Part shown: positions 1 through 5,774 of the stretch, piece after piece
Layout: the number at the start of each line of letters is the position of its first letter
Position numbering within the stretch: position 1 is the stretch's first letter
Source of the DNA: Petrotoga sp. UBA5851
Lineage (GTDB): Bacteria; Thermotogota; Thermotogae; Petrotogales; Petrotogaceae
Assembly: GCA_002431635.1 (NCBI GenBank)
Contig: DJGH01000007.1
Location: 28,674-34,447 of the forward strand
Length of the DNA: 5,774 nucleotides
Direction of reading: 5' to 3'
Made by a program: the position numbers and the translations under genes
The notes under the pieces: model-generated
Database searches by the model: none
What the model was told of the DNA's origin: nothing
The model's input: the letters and a program-made list of their open reading frames with translations, nothing else

Positions 1-369
1 AGCAGTTCAAAGAATTTTTCTTTTGCAGGAAGTAATGACCTTCTTGAAATTGCATGGTTCTGGCGCAACTCCGGAGACATGCTTTACACAAATGTTTATG
101 ATCCTAAGATTTTTTATACTTTGAACATGAAATCAAAACCGGTAGGAAGAAAAAAACCAAATGAGCTTGGGCTTTATGATATGTTTGGCAATGTAAAAGA
201 GTGGTGCATGGATATTCCAAGTAAGGGCAAAGAAGCTCCTGTCAAAGGCGGCTCTTACATTTCTCTGGAACAGGAACTCTCCTTTGAGTCGGTTGTTATG
301 ACCGATAAGGAGTACCGTTCTTCTGAGCTGGGCTTCAGAATAGTAAGAACTGTCAGAAGCAAGGATTAA
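1..369 (+). CDS. SUMF1/FGE-sulfatase-fold domain protein, C-terminal part (5' end outside window)
   Basis: The frame is open from the first base (122 codons, then TAA), with no stop or convincing start before the ATG at 79, so the gene begins upstream. The fragment carries the core of the formylglycine-generating-enzyme/SUMF1 fold (a C-type-lectin-like fold): FSFAGSND near the start, then PVGRKKPNELGLYDMFGNVK at fragment residues 47-66 followed by EWC (67-69), then KGGSY (82-86) and the closing GFRIVR (111-116). These are the usual C-terminal landmarks of the family. True FGEs oxidise a sulfatase cysteine using a pair of cysteines placed between the GGS(W/Y) and GFR motifs. Here that stretch has no cysteine, and the only one in the fragment is in EWC. 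Sulfatase activation is therefore unlikely, and a binding, structural or other catalytic role of this broad family is more plausible. Any N-terminal signal or extra domains are not visible. The family call is secure; the function is open. Confidence 0.88.
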   Translation, partial: SSSKNFSFAGSNDLLEIAWFWRNSGDMLYTNVYDPKIFYTLNMKSKPVGRKKPNELGLYDMFGNVKEWCMDIPSKGKEAPVKGGSYISLEQELSFESVVMTDKEYRSSELGFRIVRTVRSKD

Positions 370-2975
370 TATTTGTTTTCAAAGAGTTTAGCCACATCAC
401 TTTCAGACAGAGGCTTAAAAAAGTAATAGCCCTGTACAGAATCGCAGTTGTTTTTTTCCAAAAACTCTATCTGCTCTTCGGTTTCGACACCCTCTGCTAT
501 AACTGAAAAATCCAGGTTGTGCGAAAGATCTATGACTGTTTTGGCAATACTTCCGTTATCATAGTGCGGGTAATCCTTTATAAAGGATCTGTCTATTTTT
601 ATCTTATCTATTGGAAATTTTTTTATGTAGCTCAGTGATGAATATCCTGTTCCAAAGTCATCTATTGCTATGCGGACTCCTATATTTTTGAGTTCGGAAA
701 GTTTCTTCAGAACTTCTTCCATATTCTTTGCAACAATCCCTTCAGTTATCTCTATTTCTAGGTATTCCGGCCTGAGTCTAACCTTTTCGAGAACTTTTTT
801 TATCTTTTCTACGAAATTTCTTTCTTCAAACTGTATTATCGAAAGGTTTACTGCCATAACCACTTTTTTGCCGTAGATATCCTGCCATTTTTTATTCTGA
901 AGACATGCCTGTTCAAGTATCCAATCCCCAAGGTCTATTATTATTTTTGATTCTTCTGCAAGGGGAATAAACTTCGGTGGAGGTATGAGTCCGAAATTTC
1001 TGCTGTTCCATCTTACCAGTGCTTCAAATCCAATTATTTCTTTGGTTTTAAGATCAACCTGTGGTTGGTATACCAAACTGAACTCATTGTTTACAAGCGC
1101 CTGACGCATTTCTTCTTCGAGCTGCATATTTTGAGTAGAACGTATGCTCATCTCCTTGGTGAAAAACTCATAGAAGCTCTCCTCAGATTTTTTGGCATAA
1201 TGAAGGGCGGTTATGGCATTCTGAAATATGCTCCTAGGATCATCAGAATCGTCAGGAAAAATGCTTAGTCCGTATTTAAAGGATATATCAAGCTCTTTAC
1301 CGCTTAGGATGTACGGCTTATTCAGAACAAGATTGAGTGTTTCAAATCTGAAAAGAAACTCCTGAAGGTCATGTATGCCTGAAATTATAACTCCGAACTC
1401 ATCAGAGCTTAATCGTGATGAGTACTCTATATTAACAACAAATTTCGCTATTCGTTCTGCAATCTGCACCAATATTCTGTCGCCCTCGTTATGCCCCAGC
1501 ACATCGTTTATACGCTTGAAATTTTTTACATCAATCACTATAAACCCCATAAACATACTCTCTTTTTTCATGTTTTCCAGCTCAATGCAAAGTCTTTCTT
1601 TTATGGAATTTTGATTGGGAAGGCCTGTCAAAAGGTCGTATTTAAGAAGTTTTTCAAGGCTTTCGTTTTTTTCCATTATTTCAGTAAGATCTCTTGAAAC
1701 AAAAACAGTATACGTACCTCCATCTGTCTCGTTATTAAGAAGTGTTATAGAAACCAACTGCATGAAGTCTTCACCGCTCTTTTTCCTTGTCCACATCTCT
1801 CCTTCCCAAAAATAATTCTGAGTGACCGAGCGTTTAATAAAATTGTATACTTCGACGTTATTTTTTTGCGATTCGAATGCTTTTATTTTTTTCCCGATTA
1901 TCTCATTTCTGCTATAGCCTGTATTTTCCATATAGGCCTTGTTGGCATAAATCACTTGGTCATCACCGTTGCTTATTACTATGGAATCTTTTGAGACCTC
2001 GAATATTTTATGTGCCATATTGAAGTCTATTTCGGGCTTTCGTGTACATGCATTATCCGAAATTATCCCCGTAATGCTTACAGCAACACCTATATTGTTT
2101 ACTTCCCGCTGCATGATCATATTAACTGTTTTGCTGCCGAAAGACTCATCTCTCAGTCTGATTTCAACTTTATGTATATCGTCATTTCCATTTTTAAGAA
2201 TAACCGACCTGAAAAGACTTTTGTCTTCATCAATAACCTTCTGAAAAATCTCATGAGCACTTATTTTCTGCCGTTTTTCAGATATGCCTAGAATTTTATA
2301 GAACTCAGGTGAGCCTTCAAATTTTTTTTCAAACATATCGTACTTCCACGTTCCTATATTAAGCATACTCCTTATTTTCTGTGCATTTTGCTCGGCTTTT
2401 TCAAGCTGCGAGGAGATGCTTTGATTTTCAAGGATCTTTTCTTTTAGTGTGCTGCCGCTTAAAATTATTTTATTAAGATTCTTTTTTACTATGAATAGTA
2501 TAAGCAGAAAAGCAAGTCCCATAACCGCAAAAACAATGGTTTCATCTGACATATTCCGTAGATACTTCATATACAGTCCGGCGAGTATAGCAATTGTAAA
2601 AATAAAGTACTGGTACCTTTTGCCATGCAGCAGAAAAGCATTCAGGGAAAGAATCATCAATGCAGCCAGATAGAAGGTATCACTGAAATATCCTGTATAA
2701 AAAACAATGTATATACCCGCTGTGACAAACATTATATCGACTCCGGCCTCTTGTTTTTTAAAAAGGCAAAGTACAAGTCCGGTCGCCGTCAGACTGCAAA
2801 GTACTACAGAATGTATAATCAGGCTTCCACGCTCGGAAACCTGTTGTGTAAAAGGGAGAAAAGCACACCATAATGAAAGTATGCCCGCAAAAAGGTAAAT
2901 ATATTGCTGCTTCATCCTGATGAACTCTTCAGATTCATTGAAAGTACGGAAAAAATACTCTATAATTTTGGGCAA
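366..2975 (-). CDS. Membrane PAS-GGDEF(degenerate)-EAL protein, predicted c-di-GMP phosphodiesterase
   Basis: 869 residues. About six hydrophobic helices lie in residues 25-165, followed by a charged, probably coiled-coil linker (about 172-205). A degenerate PAS-like region (about 203-308) precedes a classical PAS domain (about 322-430, with YANKAYMENTGYS and the WEGEMWTRKKSGE strand). The GGDEF domain (about 446-605) has DLLTGLPN, but its signature is SSDEF (523-527), and no RxxD inhibitory site lies upstream, so cyclase activity is unlikely. The EAL domain (about 616-866) has EALVRW (E651), VNLS (N710), LEIEITE (E742), DDFGTGYSS (D772, D773), KID (K793), AEGVE (E828) and QGYYFFKP (Q848), the residues expected for Mg-dependent hydrolysis of c-di-GMP to pGpG. 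The start is TTG, with GGTGA three bases upstream and 13 bases after the preceding gene's stop. ATG at 2915 (residue 21) is an alternative start. The N-terminal membrane domain matches no sensor family I can name, and its signal is unknown. Confidence 0.95.
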   Translation of the reverse strand: MPKIIEYFFRTFNESEEFIRMKQQYIYLFAGILSLWCAFLPFTQQVSERGSLIIHSVVLCSLTATGLVLCLFKKQEAGVDIMFVTAGIYIVFYTGYFSDTFYLAALMILSLNAFLLHGKRYQYFIFTIAILAGLYMKYLRNMSDETIVFAVMGLAFLLILFIVKKNLNKIILSGSTLKEKILENQSISSQLEKAEQNAQKIRSMLNIGTWKYDMFEKKFEGSPEFYKILGISEKRQKISAHEIFQKVIDEDKSLFRSVILKNGNDDIHKVEIRLRDESFGSKTVNMIMQREVNNIGVAVSITGIISDNACTRKPEIDFNMAHKIFEVSKDSIVISNGDDQVIYANKAYMENTGYSRNEIIGKKIKAFESQKNNVEVYNFIKRSVTQNYFWEGEMWTRKKSGEDFMQLVSITLLNNETDGGTYTVFVSRDLTEIMEKNESLEKLLKYDLLTGLPNQNSIKERLCIELENMKKESMFMGFIVIDVKNFKRINDVLGHNEGDRILVQIAERIAKFVVNIEYSSRLSSDEFGVIISGIHDLQEFLFRFETLNLVLNKPYILSGKELDISFKYGLSIFPDDSDDPRSIFQNAITALHYAKKSEESFYEFFTKEMSIRSTQNMQLEEEMRQALVNNEFSLVYQPQVDLKTKEIIGFEALVRWNSRNFGLIPPPKFIPLAEESKIIIDLGDWILEQACLQNKKWQDIYGKKVVMAVNLSIIQFEERNFVEKIKKVLEKVRLRPEYLEIEITEGIVAKNMEEVLKKLSELKNIGVRIAIDDFGTGYSSLSYIKKFPIDKIKIDRSFIKDYPHYDNGSIAKTVIDLSHNLDFSVIAEGVETEEQIEFLEKNNCDSVQGYYFFKPLSESDVAKLFENKY
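1017..1025 (-). other. EAL catalytic signature of the phosphodiesterase domain
   Basis: These codons read E-A-L (residues 651-653) within the canonical EALVRW context. The glutamate is a metal ligand in EAL phosphodiesterases. Together with the intact DDFGTGYSS loop and the other metal-binding residues further along, it supports an active domain rather than a c-di-GMP receptor. Confidence 0.9.
1395..1409 (-). other. Degenerate GGDEF active-site motif (SSDEF)
   Basis: These five codons encode S-S-D-E-F (residues 523-527 of the phosphodiesterase) where diguanylate cyclases have G-G-D/E-E-F. The two glycines form the tight turn that contacts GTP, and side chains here normally abolish cyclase activity. 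The serines use codons of different families (AGC and TCT), so this is not a single-base slip from GG. The D-E-F part remains, so GTP binding as an allosteric input, known for some degenerate GGDEF-EAL proteins, stays possible. Confidence 0.85.
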
Positions 2976-2988
2976 CTCTCACCACTTC
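2976..2988 (-). promoter_or_regulatory. Ribosome binding site in the 13-bp GT-PDE junction, supporting a TTG start
   Basis: On the minus strand the junction after the TAG stop of the glycosyltransferase gene reads GAAGTGGTGAGAG and then TTG. GGTGA pairs with the 3' part of the anti-Shine-Dalgarno sequence at a suitable distance from TTG. The inner ATG at 2915 has only GAAGAG nine bases away, plus an AGG that directly abuts the start. The TTG start is therefore preferred, moderately. Confidence 0.6.
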
Positions 2989-3885
2989 CTAAAAATCGGT
3001 CTCCCTTATAAGGAAATCGCAATATGGTCCAGCTATAAAAGAATCATCGCGCCAGTTTTTATTATTGAAATAAGTATCGTATCTCAGACTTATAAGCTGT
3101 GAAATATTACCAGGTTTTTTATCTGCCTTGTACTCCTTATACAAATGCAAAGGGAAGTTCACTTTTGGTGACAGTATTTCAATTTTATCTTTATTCAAAG
3201 CTTCAAATACCGTACATGTGAAAACAGCCTGATGGAGAAACAGTCCGTATAATGGAGTTTCTCTGCAGATTTTTTGTATTTGTCCATCTTCACCGGCTTT
3301 TATAAAATTATCAAGCCATTTTGAAAGAAGTTTTTCTTTCGGACTGAAAAGTATAAAACCACAGTTGAAGTAGGCTTTAATTTTTTCGTTTTCTGCTGAG
3401 GTCTCTACTTCAAAAAAATCCTGACCTCCCAGTATATCACACAATCTTTTCCAAAACTCAGAGTCTTCGTTTTCTGCTATACCAATAAGTTTTTTGTCAA
3501 CGGGTCTTAGTCCGACAGCTTTATTTTTTTTCAAAATTAGGTCTTCACCATAGTTAATCAAAAGACTGTCGCTGTCAAGAAAAATGACGTTATCAGAAAC
3601 CGCTTCGAGCAGATCTTCTGCAAATGCTCCGGCGCACGCCTTTAATCCAAGCGGATAGATGCTGTTTTCATACTTTATTGAAAATACAATGATTTCAATC
3701 TTGCTTTCGAAATAAGCTTTTTTTATCTTTTCATCCAAGCCGTCAGCACTCAAAGGAACAAGAGCAAAAATTCTTGCATTTGAAACTCTGCCGCCAAATG
3801 CCCTTATACTCTTGCTAAGCAGAAGTCCCTGATAAGCCGAAGCTCTATTCTCTGCCAAAAAACAAAACACCGTTTCTTCTTTCAT
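2989..3885 (-). CDS. GT-A-fold (GT8-like) nucleotide-sugar glycosyltransferase, putative
   Basis: 298 residues, starting at ATG with a strong GGGAGG site four bases upstream and ending in TAG. The order of motifs fits a GT-A glycosyltransferase. An N-terminal beta-alpha start (TVFCFLAENRASAYQGLLLS) is followed by an Ile/Val-rich strand near 61-70. Next come FLDSDSLL with a DxD-type metal and nucleotide-sugar motif (D104, D106), YFNCGFILFSP (172-182, like the FNxG(V/I)(L/I)LF element of GT8-type enzymes) and an HQAVF helix start (218-222). No signal peptide or membrane helix is visible, so it should be cytoplasmic. The acceptor and sugar donor cannot be told from the sequence. It is the first gene of a minus-strand pair with the c-di-GMP phosphodiesterase, only 13 bases apart, so the two are very likely co-transcribed. 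The similarity is at fold and motif level only, and a divergent nucleotide-diphospho-sugar transferase of another family is possible. Confidence 0.72.
   Translation of the reverse strand: MKEETVFCFLAENRASAYQGLLLSKSIRAFGGRVSNARIFALVPLSADGLDEKIKKAYFESKIEIIVFSIKYENSIYPLGLKACAGAFAEDLLEAVSDNVIFLDSDSLLINYGEDLILKKNKAVGLRPVDKKLIGIAENEDSEFWKRLCDILGGQDFFEVETSAENEKIKAYFNCGFILFSPKEKLLSKWLDNFIKAGEDGQIQKICRETPLYGLFLHQAVFTCTVFEALNKDKIEILSPKVNFPLHLYKEYKADKKPGNISQLISLRYDTYFNNKNWRDDSFIAGPYCDFLIRETDF
3568..3576 (-). other. DxD (Asp-Ser-Asp) metal-binding motif of the glycosyltransferase
   Basis: The codons GAC-AGC-GAC encode D104-S105-D106 just after a hydrophobic strand (VIFL). This is the position where GT-A enzymes place the DxD motif that holds the divalent metal and the sugar-nucleotide diphosphate. 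It is the strongest single clue to the protein's activity. Confidence 0.7.
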
Positions 3886-3889
3886 AAAA

Positions 3890-3895
3890 CCTCCC
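3890..3895 (-). promoter_or_regulatory. Shine-Dalgarno site of the glycosyltransferase gene
   Basis: The minus strand reads GGGAGG, then TTTT, then ATG at 3885. This near-consensus site at good spacing fixes the start of the glycosyltransferase gene. Confidence 0.8.
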
Positions 3896-3923
3896 GTTCG
3901 GATAACCTTTTCTTTATAAGAAT

Positions 3924-3929
3924 ATTATA
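3924..3929 (-). promoter_or_regulatory. Candidate -10 box (TATAAT) for the glycosyltransferase-phosphodiesterase pair
   Basis: The minus strand has a perfect TATAAT about 38 bases before the ATG at 3885, a plausible distance for a leader holding the GGGAGG site. The -35 position is poor: TACTTC lies at 17 bases, while the better TTGAAC (3953-3958) is 23 bases away, too far. A second perfect TATAAT lies at 3973-3978, also without a good -35. In DNA this AT-rich, matches by chance are likely. Confidence 0.35.
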
Positions 3930-4033
3930 CATTAAATTGATTTTTGGAAGTAGTTCAAAAAATTCATTTTTTATTATACCTTTATTAATCTGTTTTTGTG
4001 CTTAAATAGTGTAATGTTGCGTATTTGCTATTT

Positions 4034-4061
4034 TAATTTTTTGTTTATTTAATGGTGATAG
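4034..4061 (+). promoter_or_regulatory. Candidate sigma-28 (FliA/SigD)-like promoter for the chemoreceptor gene
   Basis: TAAT at 4034-4037 and GGTGATAG at 4054-4061 are separated by 16 bases. They resemble the flagellar sigma factor consensus TAAA-N15-GCCGATAA, with five of eight matches in the -10 part. The element ends 33 bases before the ATG. Chemoreceptor genes are commonly transcribed by this sigma factor, and no better sigma-70 promoter is visible on this strand. The match is partial, so this is a suggestion only. Confidence 0.35.
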
Positions 4062-4080
4062 AATTTCCTTACATTATTGC

Positions 4081-4088
4081 AAAGGGGG
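4081..4088 (+). promoter_or_regulatory. Shine-Dalgarno site of the chemoreceptor gene
   Basis: AAAGGGGG lies six bases before the ATG at 4095. It is the only purine-rich site in the gap at a suitable distance and sets the start of the chemoreceptor, since the frame has no other early start with a comparable site. Confidence 0.75.
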
Positions 4089-4094
4089 TATTCT

Positions 4095-5774
4095 ATGCTG
4101 AAAAACATACGCATTTCCAAAAGATTAAGTATAATTATTTCCATACTTATTGGTCTTCTGATATTTATCGCCGTCTATGGTGTCATGAATACTAAAAAAG
4201 TCGACAGAATGATGGATGAGATCTATAACAACAATCTTAAGTCTATACAGTATATATCGGCTTTACAGAATTCACTACTTGAACACAGCAGGGATACTTT
4301 TCTGGTGCTCCTGACAGATGATAAGCAGGTACTTAATACTATAAAAGCAGAAACAGCAAACTTTTTCATCCAGGAGGATGCTTATCTTCAGAGCTATATG
4401 AATTCAGTTAAAAACGTTATATCCGACAGGGAGCTTGAAAACATAAAAGTTGTCCTGAATGACTATAAAAACATTTCTTCAAAACTTTTCAGCATGCTTG
4501 AAAGCTCCGGTAAGGAAGAAATCCTTATGTATATTCAAAACACCGCCGGTCCAAAAGTAATGCAGATTGAAAAGCTTCTGCAGTCGCTTATCGATAAAAA
4601 CACCGTTAATGCTGATGATGTTTATAAAAGCAGTGCAGGAATGGCAGACAGGACAGCGGAAATATTTCTTATAATCATTATTTTTGCCATTTCAATATCA
4701 GGCGTACTGAGCATACTTGTTACTATTTCCATAATCTCTCCTATAAAAAAGCTTCAGAAAAATATAGAGCTTTTTGGAAAAGGGGATTTTACGGTAGCGT
4801 TTGCCCAGCCAGGCAGAAACGAAATATCTTCCATGTCGGTTTCGCTTCAGAATATGGCTGATTCTCTGAAAAAAATATTTTTGGGAGTCAGAGATACCAC
4901 CAAGCTCGTGGATACTTCCTCTGATGAACTGTCTGCAATAGCAGAACAGACAAAAGAAGGTCTTGAAAATACAGATCATGCTGTTGAAGTTTTTGATAAA
5001 AACGTTCAGGGAACAACCGCTTCAATACAGGAGGTTACTTCATCAGTACAGGAAGTAACGGCTGCTCTTATGAATATTACTAAACTGCATCAGGAGCTTC
5101 TTTCAAAGGCGGAAGATGTTTCGGTACGTTCAAGTGACGGAACGGTAGGAATAGAGAAAATAGTTGAACTCGCCAATAATTCTGTTCAGAGCAGCATAGA
5201 AACTGCTCATACTGTAAGAAGCCTTGCAGAAAAATCTGAAAAGATAGGGGAAATAGTCCAGAATATAAACGCTATTGCCGAACAGACTAATCTGCTTGCA
5301 CTTAACGCCGCAATTGAAGCAGCCAGAGCGGGTGAAGCAGGAAAAGGATTTGCCGTGGTGGCCGATGAGATACGAAAGTTGGCTGAAGAGAGTAAAAAAA
5401 CCACATCAAACATTTCTGACATTCTCAACGATATAAAATCTGGGGTTCTTCAGGCACAAAATGCCACTGAAAAGACTGTCGAAAACGGAAAAGAAGTAGA
5501 TAAAAAAGCTAAAAACGTTGCGGAAAACTTCGTAGGGATAAACAAGAGCGTCAATGAAATTAAAAATTCATTCCAGGATCTTTCGGCAAGTTCCCAGGAA
5601 GTGAGTGCTTCAGCACAGGAAATATCTGCTGCCATGGATACTGCCAATGTTTCAATGACCAAGATTGCAGAGGAAATCCAAAATATAAATCAAACGCTAG
5701 ATTCTCAAGTCCAGAGCGCGAATAGCGTGAGTGACATGAGTGAAAATCTAAGTAAGCTTTCTGATTCTTTGTTA
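4095..5774 (+). CDS. Methyl-accepting chemotaxis protein, 4HB sensor-HAMP-MCP signal (3' end outside window)
   Basis: The frame is open for 560 codons to the last base with no stop. A short basic N-terminus (MLKNIRISKRL) precedes TM1 (about 12-31). A helical extracytoplasmic domain of about 155 residues resembling the four-helix-bundle MCP sensor follows, then TM2 (about 190-213) and HAMP (about 213-266, beginning ISPIKKLQ). The long coiled-coil signalling domain has the conserved hairpin tip from EQTNLLALNAAIEAARAGEA (396-415) through KGFAVVADEIRKLAEES (417-433), the region that binds CheA and CheW. The product should sit in the inner membrane, sense a ligand outside and control CheA. From HAMP end to tip (near E414) is about 148 residues, a little longer per arm than in E. 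coli Tsr. By symmetry the protein should end near residue 565-575, so only a few residues are missing. The ligand is not predictable. It diverges from the c-di-GMP phosphodiesterase operon. Confidence 0.96.
   Translation, partial: MLKNIRISKRLSIIISILIGLLIFIAVYGVMNTKKVDRMMDEIYNNNLKSIQYISALQNSLLEHSRDTFLVLLTDDKQVLNTIKAETANFFIQEDAYLQSYMNSVKNVISDRELENIKVVLNDYKNISSKLFSMLESSGKEEILMYIQNTAGPKVMQIEKLLQSLIDKNTVNADDVYKSSAGMADRTAEIFLIIIIFAISISGVLSILVTISIISPIKKLQKNIELFGKGDFTVAFAQPGRNEISSMSVSLQNMADSLKKIFLGVRDTTKLVDTSSDELSAIAEQTKEGLENTDHAVEVFDKNVQGTTASIQEVTSSVQEVTAALMNITKLHQELLSKAEDVSVRSSDGTVGIEKIVELANNSVQSSIETAHTVRSLAEKSEKIGEIVQNINAIAEQTNLLALNAAIEAARAGEAGKGFAVVADEIRKLAEESKKTTSNISDILNDIKSGVLQAQNATEKTVENGKEVDKKAKNVAENFVGINKSVNEIKNSFQDLSASSQEVSASAQEISAAMDTANVSMTKIAEEIQNINQTLDSQVQSANSVSDMSENLSKLSDSLL

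Larger units (their letters stand above)
3886..4094. other. Divergent AT-rich intergenic control region
   Basis: This 209-bp gap separates the start of the minus-strand glycosyltransferase/phosphodiesterase pair from the start of the plus-strand chemoreceptor. It is markedly richer in A+T than the flanking genes, holds ribosome binding sites at both ends, and contains no open frame that looks coding. TATAAT hexamers on the minus strand and a sigma-28-like element on the plus strand are the candidate promoters. I see no tRNA, riboswitch-like conserved core, or hairpin followed by a T run. Confidence 0.75.

Noticed and set aside
321..340. Inverted repeat TTCTGA...TCAGAA (8-base loop), near the 3' end of the SUMF1-like gene and just beyond the end of the convergent phosphodiesterase gene
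   Set aside because: It could form a short hairpin, but no T run follows on either strand and it lies inside coding sequence that encodes the conserved end of the domain. It is not convincing as a terminator.
241..369. Possible diversity-generating retroelement variable region in the C-terminal SUMF1/C-type-lectin fold
   Set aside because: The codons after GGSY are not enriched in AAC/AAT, and no template repeat or reverse transcriptase is present in the window.
670..2898. Many plus-strand open frames of about 60-90 codons opposite the phosphodiesterase gene
   Set aside because: They lie antisense to a strongly supported gene, have low-complexity Ser/Phe/Ile-rich translations and no family motifs, and are chance frames.
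3941..3961. Inverted repeat TTTTTG-N9-CAAAAA in the intergenic region
   Set aside because: It is six A/T-dominated base pairs in very AT-rich DNA with a mismatch right outside. It is expected by chance and not strong enough for an operator or terminator call.
3973..3978. Second perfect minus-strand TATAAT as a separate promoter
   Set aside because: No recognisable -35 lies 16-18 bases upstream, and the surrounding A/T content makes the hexamer likely by chance. It is mentioned only as an alternative to the nearer one.
3886..4094. Possible c-di-GMP riboswitch upstream of either gene
   Set aside because: I looked for the GEMM-type conserved core with its GC-containing helices. The gap is almost entirely A/T with no such core.
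4698..5662. Minus-strand open frames opposite the chemoreceptor gene
   Set aside because: They are the reverse of a clearly conserved MCP signalling domain. Their Ala/Ser/Phe-rich translations reflect its repetitive coiled-coil codons.

Overview
The window is AT-rich bacterial DNA (by eye, well over half A+T) with four protein genes and one substantial intergenic gap. The gene content (a large transmembrane PAS-GGDEF-EAL protein, a full-length-type chemoreceptor and purine-rich Shine-Dalgarno sites) points to a motile, low-GC bacterium that uses c-di-GMP. A clostridium-like, spirochaete-like or similar lineage would fit. There is no RNA gene or marker here that fixes the taxon, so this is only an impression.

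Layout: (1) Positions 1-369, + strand: the C-terminal part of a SUMF1/FGE-fold protein, cut by the window start. It has the family's core motifs but lacks the C-terminal cysteine pair of true formylglycine-generating enzymes. (2) Positions 366-2975, - strand: an 869-residue protein with about six membrane helices, a coiled coil, two PAS regions, a degenerate GGDEF domain (SSDEF) and an EAL domain with all expected catalytic residues. It is predicted to be a c-di-GMP phosphodiesterase. (3) Positions 2989-3885, - strand: a 298-residue GT-A-like glycosyltransferase with a DSD motif, directly upstream of the phosphodiesterase gene and almost certainly in the same transcript. (4) Positions 3886-4094: an AT-rich divergent intergenic region with a good ribosome binding site at each end and candidate promoters for both directions. 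(5) Positions 4095-5774, + strand: a methyl-accepting chemotaxis protein (4-helix-bundle sensor, HAMP, signalling hairpin) that runs off the window end, probably only a few residues short of its stop.

How the parts may work together: the chemoreceptor would feed the flagellar chemotaxis pathway, while the phosphodiesterase would lower c-di-GMP and so favour motility. Their divergent arrangement around one short control region suggests, but does not prove, coordinated expression. The glycosyltransferase is translationally close-coupled to the phosphodiesterase and may modify a surface glycan or protein; its substrate cannot be read from the sequence. The SUMF1-like gene converges on the phosphodiesterase gene and shares a 4-bp TTAA stop overlap with it, so it is probably a separate unit. 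I see no mobile element, CRISPR array, tRNA/rRNA or strong intrinsic terminator. Nothing here convincingly amounts to a new system; the most notable points are the GG-to-SS change in the GGDEF motif, the cysteine-poor SUMF1 domain and the glycosyltransferase-phosphodiesterase pairing.
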